Shown here: piece by piece, positions 42,974-53,298 of the stretch
Position numbering within the stretch: position 1 is the stretch's first letter
Layout of the letters: each line of letters begins with the position of its first letter
Source of the DNA: Tianweitania aestuarii
GTDB lineage: Bacteria > Pseudomonadota > Alphaproteobacteria > Rhizobiales > Rhizobiaceae
Direction of reading: 5' to 3'
Assembly (NCBI RefSeq): GCF_018457165.1
Contig: NZ_JAFMNX010000006.1
Location: 1-64,000, forward strand
DNA: 64,000 nt
Notes under the pieces: generated by a model
What the model was told of the DNA's origin: nothing
Databases searched by the model: none
What the model saw: the letters and a program-made list of their open reading frames with translations, nothing else
Position numbers and translations under genes: made by a program

Positions 42974-45301
42974 TCAGACGTGAAAGGCGTGTCGGCCTTG
43001 CCGTGACTTGTCAGCTCGCAGCTGCTTACCGAACGGCCACATGGTGGACGCGATCGTGTCGACGCCGGATGCCGTCAACACGGCTCCGAACAGAAAGCCC
43101 TGCAGCAAATCCGGCTCGACGGTATCTGAAAGGATGCGCAACTGCTCAAGCGTTTCAACGCCTTCCACGGTAACCTGCAAGCCGAGTGAACGAGATAGGC
43201 TGACGATGCCTTTGAGCAGTGTCAGCGACTTCTCGTCATGAGTCAGATCCATGATAAAGCTGCGATCGATCTTGATCTTGTCGAGCGGCAAGGTGTGAAG
43301 ATAGCTGAGGCTGGAATAACCAGTTCCGAAGTCATCCAACGCGATCCGAACACCGAGCGCTTTCAGATCATCGAGATAGTGGCGGCTGAGCGACTTATCA
43401 TCGAGCAGCGCGGTTTCGGTAACCTCTACCTCCAATCGGCAAGGTTCGAGACCGGAGTGATCAAGGGCCATCCTGACCTGCTCAACGATTTTGCCATCGC
43501 GCAAATCTTTTGCGGAAAGGTTGACTGACACCCCGATGGTGTCCGGCCAAGTCAGGCATTCACGACAGGCTGTATTCAGCACAAAGATGCTGATCTCGGA
43601 GATGATCCCAATCTCTTCCGCAAGCGGTATAAAGACAGCCGGCGATATCGGACCGAGTTCCGGATGATCCCAGCGGCACAGCGCTTCACAACCGTCAATC
43701 CGCATCGAGTTGAGACCTACAATCGGTTGGTAAAGCACGCGAAGCTTGCCATTCTCGACAGCGTTGCGCAGGTCAGCCTTCATGATCTGCCGGCTACGGA
43801 AGGCATCATCCATGGCGGTTTCGAACAAACGCCACCTGTTCTTGCCCTGCTCCTTGGCTTTGTAGAGCGCGAGATCCGCCTTCACGAACATGGAGTCGAC
43901 ATCGGTCTGCTGAACCTGCGAGATCACCGCTCCGGCGCTGACTTGCATCCGCAGATTATGACCAGCGACGTCAACATCTCCCGAGGCATTCAGGAATATC
44001 TCGTCGAGCAGACCGAGGAACTCTCCCTCATCCTCCACCTTGTTGAAGAACAACACGAACTCGTCGCCCCCGAATCGACTGACCATGACCTCTTCAGAGG
44101 AGAACGCGCTGAGCTTGCTCGCCACAGCGTAGATCAAGCCATCTCCGATTGGATGTCCCAGCGTATCATTGACGCTCTTGAAGTCATCCAGATCCACCAC
44201 GACGAGCCCGCATAGACGGCTGCGGTCGCCCCCTGCCATGTGTTCTGTAACCAACTCGTGAAAATAGGCACGGTTCGGAAGCCCCGTCAGGCCGTCATAA
44301 CGCGCCATGAAACGGATACGTTCTTCCGCATCGATCCTTGCTGTCACATCTTCGAATGTGATGACGCCGAGATCATTGGATCCTTCGCGGGCAGAAAACT
44401 CGACATGCTGACCATTGGCGAAACTGACAAGCAGCTTCCGGTCGCGCTTGTCTCGCAGGGCGCGGCCGAGTTGGCTTTCCACGTAGTAACAGTCTTTCGC
44501 TTCCATCAGGCCAGCGGCAACACTGCGCCTGAGAAGAGAATGCAGAGTGCGACCGATCATGCGATCAGCCGAATGCATCCGCAGCATGCCTGCAGCCTCA
44601 GCATTGGCCACGACAACGACATTGGCGGCATTCACCATCACCAAGCCGTGTGACATCGTGTTCAGCGCTCGATCAAAGCGCTGGGCGATCTGCCGGGCCT
44701 GTTTGTGCCCGATGATAGCCGAAAACAGGACGTACCGAACGTGGTCTGCGGTGCCTTTCAAGACGAAAAGAAAGGGAAAGATCAGGAGGCCAAGGACGAC
44801 GTATGGGGTTTCGCCATGCAGGATCAGTCCGAGCGAGATCGGCGACACGATCGTGACCGCGAAAATGGCAACCATGCTGCGCGAGCCGTAGTTGCGACCT
44901 GACACAGTGACAAGTGAGCTAAGTGTGACGGCGAGAGACGCAATCTGCGAGAAGCGGTCGGGAACGATATAGAACGCCGCAAAACAATAGCTGCCCAGAG
45001 CCAAGCCTTGCAGGGAACCCAGCAGGATGTAGTTGCGCTCACACTTCCTTGCGCTGTCGTAATCAACCAGCAAGGACAAGCGCACGACGCGCGACATGCT
45101 CAGAAAGCGGCTTAAGCCGAGACCAGCCAGAACAATCGTCAGCCAGAGATAAGTCTCAGCACCAGATTTCCAGTACGACATGAACGTCGTGATCGCATGG
45201 CAAAAAGATCCGATCAGGATCATGTGCACGTTGTCGTACAAAGACCGTATGAACTGGACGTAGACGTCCTTCGGTATTGTGTCGGGCTTCGTGCTGCTCA
45301 T
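42974..45301 (-). CDS. Membrane GGDEF-EAL c-di-GMP turnover protein with PAS domain
   Basis: 775 aa. Five or six N-terminal membrane helices (about residues 25-190) precede a PAS-like region (about 205-325; GLVMVNAANVVVVANAEAAGML). The GGDEF domain (about 330-490) has an intact GGDEF at 411-415. The EAL domain (about 510-755) keeps EAL at 539-541 and DDFGTGYSSLSYL. Both catalytic motifs are intact, so it may make and degrade c-di-GMP. No RxxD inhibitory site precedes GGDEF. It is the first gene before the FeeM-like acyltransferase. Confidence 0.9.
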   Translation of the reverse strand: MSSTKPDTIPKDVYVQFIRSLYDNVHMILIGSFCHAITTFMSYWKSGAETYLWLTIVLAGLGLSRFLSMSRVVRLSLLVDYDSARKCERNYILLGSLQGLALGSYCFAAFYIVPDRFSQIASLAVTLSSLVTVSGRNYGSRSMVAIFAVTIVSPISLGLILHGETPYVVLGLLIFPFLFVLKGTADHVRYVLFSAIIGHKQARQIAQRFDRALNTMSHGLVMVNAANVVVVANAEAAGMLRMHSADRMIGRTLHSLLRRSVAAGLMEAKDCYYVESQLGRALRDKRDRKLLVSFANGQHVEFSAREGSNDLGVITFEDVTARIDAEERIRFMARYDGLTGLPNRAYFHELVTEHMAGGDRSRLCGLVVVDLDDFKSVNDTLGHPIGDGLIYAVASKLSAFSSEEVMVSRFGGDEFVLFFNKVEDEGEFLGLLDEIFLNASGDVDVAGHNLRMQVSAGAVISQVQQTDVDSMFVKADLALYKAKEQGKNRWRLFETAMDDAFRSRQIMKADLRNAVENGKLRVLYQPIVGLNSMRIDGCEALCRWDHPELGPISPAVFIPLAEEIGIISEISIFVLNTACRECLTWPDTIGVSVNLSAKDLRDGKIVEQVRMALDHSGLEPCRLEVEVTETALLDDKSLSRHYLDDLKALGVRIALDDFGTGYSSLSYLHTLPLDKIKIDRSFIMDLTHDEKSLTLLKGIVSLSRSLGLQVTVEGVETLEQLRILSDTVEPDLLQGFLFGAVLTASGVDTIASTMWPFGKQLRADKSRQGRHAFHV

Positions 45302-45669
45302 TGCCTGGTGCCGCTACTCACCCTTTGATTGCACATCCTGCTTAAGAAAGGTTTAGAGGTTCCTCATCCAACGCAGGGTCGAAGCAGAGGCTGGAAGAAG
45401 CTGGCCTGTCGCGATTGCGGACGTCTTTGGCGCCCCTGTCAAGCCAACGGTGCCTTCGGCGTCGAGAACCCGCACCGCGACACTGCCACCTCCCCGGCAT
45501 CCGCCCTCCTCTCCGACTTATCCATTCGCCGCACTTTTAAGCCTCGCACAACTCTGCTAGTGCGCGGAGTGATTGTTGGATGCTTGGCGTTGCGTAGGTT
45601 CCGACATCGCGGATACAATCGTTTCAAGTGCGCCGACACAACGATGCGCCACCGTGGGAGGAGGTCTTC
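45302..45669. other. Gap between GGDEF-EAL and dctQ genes
   Basis: This 368-bp gap must hold the divergent promoters. I see no gene, repeat or strong hairpin; the 114-codon open frame here has no coding character. The GGAGGAGG site just before 45670 belongs to dctQ. Confidence 0.4.
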
Positions 45670-46254
45670 ATGAAAGCCTTGCTCGCTTTTGCGAGAGCCG
45701 TTGATCGCGTGAACGAATTGATCGGCAAGGTTTTTGCCTGGGCAATTCTGGCCGCGATCCTGGTCAGTGCCGGAAACGCCATTATCCGCAAGGCGTTCAA
45801 CATGTCGTCCAACGCCTGGCTCGAGCTGCAATGGTATCTGTTCGGCGCCGCGTTCCTTTTGGCTGCCGCTTATACGCTGAAGCAGAACGAGCATATCCGC
45901 GTCGACATCGTCTATGGGATGTGGTCGCGCCGCACGCAGCATTGGATCGACCTGTTCGGGCATGTCTTCTTTCTCATGCCGTTCGTGCTGCTGATGATCT
46001 ACTATTTCTGGCCCTATTTCCTCCTGTCGTACCGCAATGGCGAGACCTCATCGAGCGCCGGCGGTCTTCTAATCTGGCCGGCCAAGTCGCTGTTGTTGAT
46101 CGGCTTCGTGATGCTGGCGCTGCAGGGCGTGTCCGAGATCATCAAGAAGATCGGGGTCATACGCGGGTTGATTCCCGATCCCGTTCCCTTCGTGTCGGCC
46201 CATGAAGCGGCCGAACTGGAAGGCAGTGCGACTGCGGAGGATCTCCGTCCATGA
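45670..46254 (+). CDS. dctQ: TRAP transporter small membrane subunit (DctQ)
   Basis: A 194-aa inner-membrane protein with four helices: AWAILAAILVSAGNAIIRKAF, WLELQWYLFGAAFLLAAAYTL, HVFFLMPFVLLMIYYFW and LLLIGFVMLALQGVSEIIKKI. The middle one carries the DctQ signature around ELQWYLFGAAFLLAAAYTLKQNEHIRVD (residues about 42-70). The ATG at 45670 follows a perfect GGAGGAGG. It overlaps dctM by 4 bp (ATGA). Confidence 0.88.
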   Translation: MKALLAFARAVDRVNELIGKVFAWAILAAILVSAGNAIIRKAFNMSSNAWLELQWYLFGAAFLLAAAYTLKQNEHIRVDIVYGMWSRRTQHWIDLFGHVFFLMPFVLLMIYYFWPYFLLSYRNGETSSSAGGLLIWPAKSLLLIGFVMLALQGVSEIIKKIGVIRGLIPDPVPFVSAHEAAELEGSATAEDLRP

Positions 46255-48032
46255 TGGCGCTTATTGCCGAGAACATGGCGCCGATCATGTTCGTGTCGCT
46301 GATCGTGTTTCTGCTGCTTGGTTACCCGGTCGCCTTTTCGCTTGCAGCCAACGGCCTGCTGTTCTTCGTGATCGGTGTCGAACTGGCACCGCTTTCGGCC
46401 GGCAACATCAACCTATCCTGGCCACTCCTATACGCACTGCCCGACCGGTTTTGGGGAACGTTGGCGAATGAAACGCTGCTTGCGATCCCCTTCTTTACCT
46501 TCATGGGGATTGTGCTGGAAAAAAGCGGCATGGCGGAGGATCTGCTCGATACGATCGGGCAACTGTTCGGCCCGATCCGCGGTGGCCTGGCCTATGCGGT
46601 GATCCTGGTTGGCGCGCTTCTGGCGGCCACCACCGGTGTTGTCGCGGCTTCCGTGATCGCCATGGGCCTGATCTCGCTGCCGATCATGATGCGCTACGGC
46701 TATGATCGCAGGATGGCCTCGGGCGTCATCGTGGCGTCGGGCACGCTGGCGCAGATCATTCCGCCTTCGCTCGTTCTGATCGTTCTTGCCGACCAGCTCG
46801 GCCGCTCGGTCGGCGACATGTACAAGGGCGCGCTGATCCCCGGCATCATCCTGGTGTGCCTGTATCTCAGTTACATCATGATCATGTCGATCATCCGGCC
46901 GAAGTCGATGCCCGCCCTGCCGCCGGAAGCGCGCACGCTCGGTCACGGCGTGACGTCGCTGCTCGTGGCGCTACTGGTTTGCGCCGGCATCGGCTATGCC
47001 GCGCATGTGCTCCTGTCGCCGACGCAAGGCGCCGATGCCGATATTCTCGGCGGCGTGGTCGGCGTTCTCGTGATATACATCTTCACAATCGTCGACCGGG
47101 CGATGGGCCTGAACATCATGTCGCGCCTGGCGCAGCAGGTGATCGTGGTGCTCATCCCGCCGCTGGCGCTGGTGTTCCTGGTACTCGGCACGATCTTCCT
47201 CGGCATTGCGACGCCCACCGAAGGCGGTGCCATGGGTGCGGTCGGCGCCCTGATCCTGGCCGCCTTCAAGGGCCGGCTGAACATGAGCGTGATCACCGGC
47301 GCGCTGATGTCGACCACGCGGTTGTCGGCCTTCGTGATGTTCATCCTGCTTGGCGCACGCGTGTTCTCCCTGACCTTCTATGGCGTAAACGGCCATCTGT
47401 GGGTGGAGCATCTCCTGACCTCCATGCCGGGTGGCGAAACGGGCTTCCTGATTACGGTCAACCTGCTCGTCTTCTTCCTGGCCTTCTTCCTGGATTTCTT
47501 CGAGCTCGCCTTCATCATCGTGCCGCTCTTGGCACCGGCTGCCAGTGCGCTCGGCATCGATCTGATCTGGTTCGGCGTGCTGCTCGGGGTCAATATGCAA
47601 ACGAGCTTCATGCATCCGCCGTTCGGCTTTGCGCTGTTCTTCCTGCGCTCGGTCGCGGCCCGCGTGCCCTATCTCGACCGGATCACGGGCAAGAAGATCG
47701 AGCCCATCACCACCGGCCAGATCTACTGGGGAGCCGTGCCCTTCGTGGGGATTCAGCTCCTGATGGTGGCGCTCGTCATCATCTTCCCGGGCATGGTGAT
47801 GCACTACAAGGGCAATGCGGAAGCCGTCGATCCAAGCACGATCCAGATCGACATCCCGGGCTTCGGTGATCAGGGCGGCGGCATGCCGAGCTTCGAGCTG
47901 CCGGGGCTGGAATCACCGCCCTCCTTCGGTGCGCCGCCAGCCATTCCCGGACAGGATGGCCAGCCGGCCCAGCCCGTGCAACCGGCGGCCCCACCGCCAC
48001 CGGATCTTTCCCAGCCGCCATCCTTCAACTGA
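46251..48032 (+). CDS. dctM: TRAP transporter large membrane subunit (DctM) with Pro-rich C-terminal tail
   Basis: A 593-aa permease with at least twelve helices, of the long DctM class. It carries the conserved GVVAASVIAMGLISLPIMMRYGYD, SGTLAQIIPPSLVLIVLAD and ATPTEGGAMGAVGA segments. It couples uptake of an organic acid to sodium or proton flow with DctQ and the DctP protein. The final 70 residues after the last helix are predicted to be disordered, rich in Pro, Gly and Gln (GLESPPSFGAPPAIPGQDG, then QPAAPPPPDLSQPPSFN), and not typical of DctM. Confidence 0.88.
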   Translation: MMALIAENMAPIMFVSLIVFLLLGYPVAFSLAANGLLFFVIGVELAPLSAGNINLSWPLLYALPDRFWGTLANETLLAIPFFTFMGIVLEKSGMAEDLLDTIGQLFGPIRGGLAYAVILVGALLAATTGVVAASVIAMGLISLPIMMRYGYDRRMASGVIVASGTLAQIIPPSLVLIVLADQLGRSVGDMYKGALIPGIILVCLYLSYIMIMSIIRPKSMPALPPEARTLGHGVTSLLVALLVCAGIGYAAHVLLSPTQGADADILGGVVGVLVIYIFTIVDRAMGLNIMSRLAQQVIVVLIPPLALVFLVLGTIFLGIATPTEGGAMGAVGALILAAFKGRLNMSVITGALMSTTRLSAFVMFILLGARVFSLTFYGVNGHLWVEHLLTSMPGGETGFLITVNLLVFFLAFFLDFFELAFIIVPLLAPAASALGIDLIWFGVLLGVNMQTSFMHPPFGFALFFLRSVAARVPYLDRITGKKIEPITTGQIYWGAVPFVGIQLLMVALVIIFPGMVMHYKGNAEAVDPSTIQIDIPGFGDQGGGMPSFELPGLESPPSFGAPPAIPGQDGQPAQPVQPAAPPPPDLSQPPSFN

Positions 48033-48055
48033 AGATTGTTCGCTGATTAAACACG

Positions 48056-48083
48056 AGCCCCGGCTGAAAGGCCGGGGCTTTTT
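48056..48083 (+). terminator. Rho-independent terminator after dctM
   Basis: AGCCCCGGC and GCCGGGGCT enclose TGAAAG, followed by TTTTTC. Confidence 0.88.
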
Positions 48084-48406
48084 CTTGGCTGAAGCAGCTA
48101 TCGGTCTTCCAGCCGGCGCCCTTCTTCTGCGTATGCGCTTCAAGCAGACACCGGATCGGCAAGTCGTGAAACCGCGCCTCCCAAACCCGGACACGCGCCG
48201 GGAATTGGCGGCATGTGCTGGGGTGTCAATCCTTGTCAAAGAACGGGAAAGAGCATGAAAGCACGCGCCGTTTGCGCGCGTGCATGTGCGCCTTCCCGCG
48301 CAGATGCTTGGGAAGCGGACGCAAGTTTCCGCGCCTCTTATTAAATATTATACGGCGCGGCCATCTCGCGTCCGTCGGTGCTTTCACCCCGATGCCGGTG
48401 GGCGGG

Positions 48407-48577
48407 CTCGGTGCAGACTAGTCGCCACCTCACCGAGTGCTCCCGCACTGACCAGCACAGGGTCCGGGTTTGGGGAGGGACTGACTACCCTCCAAGTCGA
48501 ACTACCGTAGTTCAACCAACCCGGACACCGCCGCCCTCCCCTGATCCCCGGTGCGCACCAGAGTTCCCGTGAGGGCG
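48407..48577. other. Highly structured intergenic segment, possible ncRNA or mosaic repeat
   Basis: Perfect stems follow one another: CTCGGTG (48407-48413) with CACCGAG (48431-48437), and GTCCGGGTT (48462-48470) with AACCCGGAC (48518-48526). The latter encloses two hairpins, GGAGGG/CCCTCC (48474-48479, 48488-48493) and GAACTA/TAGTTC (48499-48504, 48508-48513). Finally CGCCCTC (48532-48538) pairs with GAGGGCG (48571-48577) around a GGTGCGCACC palindrome. The middle part is a three-way junction. It is not a tRNA by shape. Confidence 0.45.
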
Positions 48578-48677
48578 ATGGGGGAAGGATAGATGGGGTG
48601 GGTGGAGGCGTGGATAGATTTGATGACCGGATTTTTGTTGCGGAAGTAAAATCAAACGCTTGGCGGCAGCCTTCCCG

Positions 48678-48809
48678 CTTCGTCATCCTCGGACTTGATC
48701 CGAGGATCCATGCCGGGCCAGCCGAACCAGCACACCGCACGCATATGCACGGCCGCGCGAAATTCAGCCGTTCAGGCTGCCGCTCCGGCTCCGCCCAAGG
48801 ATGACGAAG
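48678..48809. repeat. MITE-like repeat, copy 1
   Basis: 132 bp bounded by a perfect 12-bp terminal inverted repeat, CTTCGTCATCCT at the left and AGGATGACGAAG at the right. The left end also forms the small hairpin CCTCGG/CCGAGG. It shares its left 38 bp and right 25 bp closely with copy 2; the middles differ. No transposase is inside. Confidence 0.7.
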
Positions 48810-48824
48810 GTGTGGAGTGCGGGG

Positions 48825-48888
48825 CCTTCTCCCCTTGTGGGAGAAGGTGGATCGACCCGTCAGCGGAAACGGGGTAAGGGGTGCGGCG
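48825..48888. repeat. Rhizobial-type hairpin repeat (RIME-like)
   Basis: A perfect 9-bp hairpin, CCTTCTCCC with GGGAGAAGG around CTTGT, is followed by a variable GC-rich part and GGGGTAAGGGGTG. This resembles the short palindromic intergenic elements common in rhizobial chromosomes. The assignment is from memory of the pattern. Confidence 0.5.
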
Positions 48889-49055
48889 GTGAGCTAATAA
48901 ACTGGAACACCGCTCATCCGATTTCGCCACGCTCAGCCATTACCCAAAGCGAGCCGCAGGTCTCATACCCCCTCCGAGCCTCACAATGGGAAAGGGGAAG
49001 CTGGCGTTTTCTCCGATGCTCACCGACGGGGAACGGGAAGTCGGAACCCTCTCCG

Positions 49056-49210
49056 CTTCGTCATCCTCGGGCTTGACCCGAGGATCCATGCCGCAAAAAG
49101 GCAGTAGTGAGCACCACTGATCCTTCCGCCACGCGCTGGCAAGCATTCAGGCATAGATCCTCGGGTCTACGCCTGCGCTCGCGCTCCGGCTCCGCCTAAG
49201 GATGACGAAG
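49056..49210. repeat. MITE-like repeat, copy 2
   Basis: 155 bp with the same perfect 12-bp terminal inverted repeat (CTTCGTCATCCT, AGGATGACGAAG) as copy 1 and the same orientation. The left hairpin is CCTCGGG/CCCGAGG, and the right part repeats GCTCCGGCTCCGCC. Confidence 0.7.
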
Positions 49211-49306
49211 AACGCAAAACGTTTGAGCGCTCCTCCTTTCCAAAACTGAGAGAAGGGAGGTAGGTGGCAGCAGCTGCAGAATTTCTTCTTTCCACCTCTC
49301 CAACAA

Positions 49307-49334
49307 AAAACCCCGGCGCAATGGCCGGGGTTTT
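49307..49334. terminator. Rho-independent terminator of dctP
   Basis: AAAACCCCGGC and GCCGGGGTTTT enclose a short loop, with an A tract to the left serving as a T tract for the leftward dctP transcript. Confidence 0.85.
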
Positions 49335-49356
49335 CCTGGTCGATTAAGGTTGTCGC

Positions 49357-50598
<1,242 letters not shown>

Positions 50599-50757
50599 TT
50601 AATCCCTTAGCCGCAAAAAGCATCAGGTTGCACAGAACGGCGCCGCAAGGTGGAAAGCCGATGCGCGTGATCTGGAAACAGGAACAAAGACCCCATATGA
50701 GGCGCGCAGTGGCCGCGTGCCGCAAACAACGAGAAGCGGCGAGCGGATGACGAGTGG

Positions 50758-51393
50758 ATGACAGATTTTCAGGATAGTTCGGAATCACTGCGCGGCGCGC
50801 TGATGCGCACGATCAGCCAGATCCGCGGCGAGCAGGTGACGCTGCGCGAACTCGTGCAGATGATCGGCGAACAAGGGCTGCTTCTCCTATGCGCGCTGCT
50901 CACCATTCCGTTCCTGCTGCCCGTTTCGATCCCCGGCGTGTCCACCGTGTTCGGGATCGCCATCATCCTGATCAGCATCGGCATCATCACCAATCGCGCG
51001 CCGTGGCTGCCCGAGCGGCTGATGGATCGTCCGCTCGATGCCGACAAGCTGAACGGGATCCTCAAGCGCGGCGCCGACATGGTGGCGAAGATCGAGCGCG
51101 TGATCCGGCCGCGTCTGCGGGCCTTGACGGACGGAGCCTTCGTTAATCGGCTGAACGGCTTCGGCATCATGGCCGGCGGCATTCTGCTGATCTTCCCGCT
51201 GGGGCTGATCCCGTTTTCCAACACACTGCCGGCTTTCGCGACCCTGTTTCTGTGCCTCGGCATTTCGCAGCGCGACGGGCTGTTCGTGTTGTTCGGGTAT
51301 CTGACACTCGTGGCGACCGTCATCTACTTCGCCGTGCTGGCCTACCTTGCCTTGGCAGCCGGCCAGGGTCTGGCTTCGTTTTTCAGCGGCTGA
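50758..51393 (+). CDS. ExoD-family membrane protein
   Basis: A 211-aa protein of the ExoD family, named for an exopolysaccharide defect in Sinorhizobium. The conserved part is RGEQVTLRELVQMIGEQGLLLLCALLTIPFLLPVSIPG, followed by NRAPWLPERLMDRPL and about three more membrane helices (LIFPLGLIPFSNTLPAFATLFL). It is a single gene divergent from dctP. The molecular role of the family is not settled. Confidence 0.83.
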   Translation: MTDFQDSSESLRGALMRTISQIRGEQVTLRELVQMIGEQGLLLLCALLTIPFLLPVSIPGVSTVFGIAIILISIGIITNRAPWLPERLMDRPLDADKLNGILKRGADMVAKIERVIRPRLRALTDGAFVNRLNGFGIMAGGILLIFPLGLIPFSNTLPAFATLFLCLGISQRDGLFVLFGYLTLVATVIYFAVLAYLALAAGQGLASFFSG

Positions 51394-51475
51394 ACAAGCT
51401 TGGCGCAAGGCGACGCCGGGCTTAAATGAGCGATCAAAGCGGTGGATCAGCATGCGCCGCGCCGGAGAGACTTCC

Positions 51476-52243
51476 ATGACCCTGCCCATGATTGCGGTGC
51501 CCACCGACAAGCGCGACTTCGACGGTTACACCTGGCATGCCGCGCCGCATCAGTATCTGGAAGCGGCAATGAGCGTGTCGGGCGTGATGCCGGTTCTGGT
51601 GCCGGCCTTCGGCGACCGGCTCGACATCGACGCGCTGCTCGACCGGGTCGATGGCGTGATGATCACCGGTTCCAAGAGCAACGTGCATCCGACCCTTTAT
51701 GGCCAGGAAGCAACGGAAGCGAACGGGCCTTATGATCCCGATCGCGACGCCACCTCGCTGCCTCTGATCCGGCGCGCGATCGAACGCGGCATTCCGCTCC
51801 TGGCGATCTGCCGCGGCATTCAGGAGATGAATGTGGCGATGGGCGGCTCGCTGGCGACCGAAATTCAGGAACGCGACGGATCGATGGATCATCGCGCGCC
51901 GGAAAGCGAGGATCCGGATCACCGCTTCGCCATTCGCCAGGCCGTGACGATCAAGCCGGGCTCCTGTCTAGCCGATCTGTTCGGCGACGGCGAGATCCAG
52001 ATCAACAGCCTGCATCGCCAAGCCGTGGATCGCCTTGGCGAGCGCCTGCAGGTCGAAGCCGTGGCGCCCGACAACACGGTGGAAGCCGTGTCGGTGAGGG
52101 ATGCCAAGGCCTTTGCCGTCGGCGTGCAATGGCATCCGGAATATTGGGCGGCAAGCGACGAGACATCCGCCAAACTGTTTCGCGCGTTTGGCGATGCCGT
52201 GCGGGATTACGCCAGCCGCGGGATGCAACAGGCAGCCGAATAA
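51476..52243 (+). CDS. Class I glutamine amidotransferase-like gamma-glutamyl hydrolase (PuuD-like)
   Basis: 255 aa. The nucleophile Cys is in LLAICRGIQEMNVAMGG, and the His/Glu pair is in AVGVQWHPEYWAASDE. The N-terminal PMIAVPTDKRDFDG and GVMITGSKSNVHPTLYG fit the peptidase C26 family of gamma-glutamyl-GABA hydrolases used in putrescine breakdown. The rest of a Puu pathway is absent nearby, so other gamma-glutamyl substrates are possible. GGAGAGA precedes the chosen ATG. Confidence 0.82.
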   Translation: MTLPMIAVPTDKRDFDGYTWHAAPHQYLEAAMSVSGVMPVLVPAFGDRLDIDALLDRVDGVMITGSKSNVHPTLYGQEATEANGPYDPDRDATSLPLIRRAIERGIPLLAICRGIQEMNVAMGGSLATEIQERDGSMDHRAPESEDPDHRFAIRQAVTIKPGSCLADLFGDGEIQINSLHRQAVDRLGERLQVEAVAPDNTVEAVSVRDAKAFAVGVQWHPEYWAASDETSAKLFRAFGDAVRDYASRGMQQAAE

Positions 52244-52246
52244 GGT

Positions 52247-53218
52247 TTAGGCCTTTCGGCTGATCGCAGCGGTTTCGGGAACGGGCGTCAGCGCCTCGCC
52301 CCGGTCGAACCAGCTTTCGAGATTGTCCACCAGAAGATCGGCCATTGCCTTGCGCGTATGCTGCGAGGCGGATGCGACATGCGGCAAAAGCACGGCGTTG
52401 TCGGCATCGAGCAGCGCCTGCGGCACATGGGGCTCGTTGGCAAACACATCGAGGCCAGCGGCGAGGATCGTCCTGGCTTGGAGTGCTTCGATGAGGGCTT
52501 CTTCATCAACCGTGGCGCCGCGGCCGACATTGATGAACACGCCATCCTCGCCCAGCGCCTGAAGGATGGCGGCATCAACAGCGCGGGTGGTTTGCGCGGT
52601 GGCAGGCGCGACGTTGATCAGCGTATCGCAGGCAGCCGCGAGATCCCCAAGCGTGGCATGATAGGTATAAGGCACACCGTCCACTGGGCGGCGATTATGG
52701 TAGGCGATGGCAACGCCGAAGCCTTCAAGCCGGCGCGCGATGGCCAGACCGATGCGCCCCATGCCGAAAATGCCGACCCGGCGATTGCGCAGCGTTCCCT
52801 TGGACAGGGGAAACGGACCATCGGGCCAGGATCCGTCGCGCAGATAGCGTTCGGCCCGGTTGAAATCGCGCAGCGTATTCAAAAGAAGCGCAATGGCCGT
52901 GTCGGCGACTTCGTCGGTCAAAACATCGGGCGTGTTGGTGACCACCACGGTCTTCTCGGCGGCATGGCCGGCATCCACCGCATCATAACCGACGCCGTAG
53001 CTTGCGATGATCTCGAGGTTGGGCAGCGCATCGATCAACGAAGCGGGCACGCCGAGAAAGCTCGCGGCAATGCCACGCACGCGCTCGCGATCGTCTGGTT
53101 GGAGGAGCTCGGCATCGGGACGCGCGATCTCCTTGATGTCGAACCGGTCGGCGAGCCGCGTCAGGACGTGCGAAATCAGCTTGCCGGAAACAAGGATCAA
53201 GGGACGATCATTAGTCAT
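52247..53218 (-). CDS. D-isomer-specific 2-hydroxyacid dehydrogenase (glyoxylate/hydroxypyruvate reductase-like)
   Basis: 323 aa. The NAD(P) loop is VGIFGMGRIGLAIARRLEGFG; the catalytic Arg is near INVAPATAQTTRAV, with Glu in GLDVFANEPHVP and His in LLPHVASASQHT. NRRP after the second strand suggests NADPH preference. It converges 3 bp from the PuuD-like gene and probably acts on glyoxylate or hydroxypyruvate. Confidence 0.85.
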   Translation of the reverse strand: MTNDRPLILVSGKLISHVLTRLADRFDIKEIARPDAELLQPDDRERVRGIAASFLGVPASLIDALPNLEIIASYGVGYDAVDAGHAAEKTVVVTNTPDVLTDEVADTAIALLLNTLRDFNRAERYLRDGSWPDGPFPLSKGTLRNRRVGIFGMGRIGLAIARRLEGFGVAIAYHNRRPVDGVPYTYHATLGDLAAACDTLINVAPATAQTTRAVDAAILQALGEDGVFINVGRGATVDEEALIEALQARTILAAGLDVFANEPHVPQALLDADNAVLLPHVASASQHTRKAMADLLVDNLESWFDRGEALTPVPETAAISRKA

Positions 53219-53298
53219 GAAGGACGCTCCGTTCGATCAAACATAGCGTTCAGTATGCCAAAGCAGTGATCGGCAACAGAGTCTTCTGCGGGGAATAC

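Larger units (their letters stand above)
48084..49300. other. Repeat-rich non-coding region between convergent TRAP genes
   Basis: About 1.2 kb without a credible gene. From left to right it has a GC-rich hairpin (GCACGCGC/GCGCGTGC, 48261-48283), a densely paired 170-bp segment (48407-48577), a MITE-like element (48678-48809), a rhizobial-type hairpin repeat (48825-48888) and a second copy of the MITE-like element (49056-49210). Open frames inside are short and cross the repeats. Confidence 0.6.

Noticed and set aside
48462-48526. tRNA gene in the structured intergenic segment
   Set aside because: There are only two arms inside a 9-bp stem, no anticodon or T-loop consensus and no CCA-type end.
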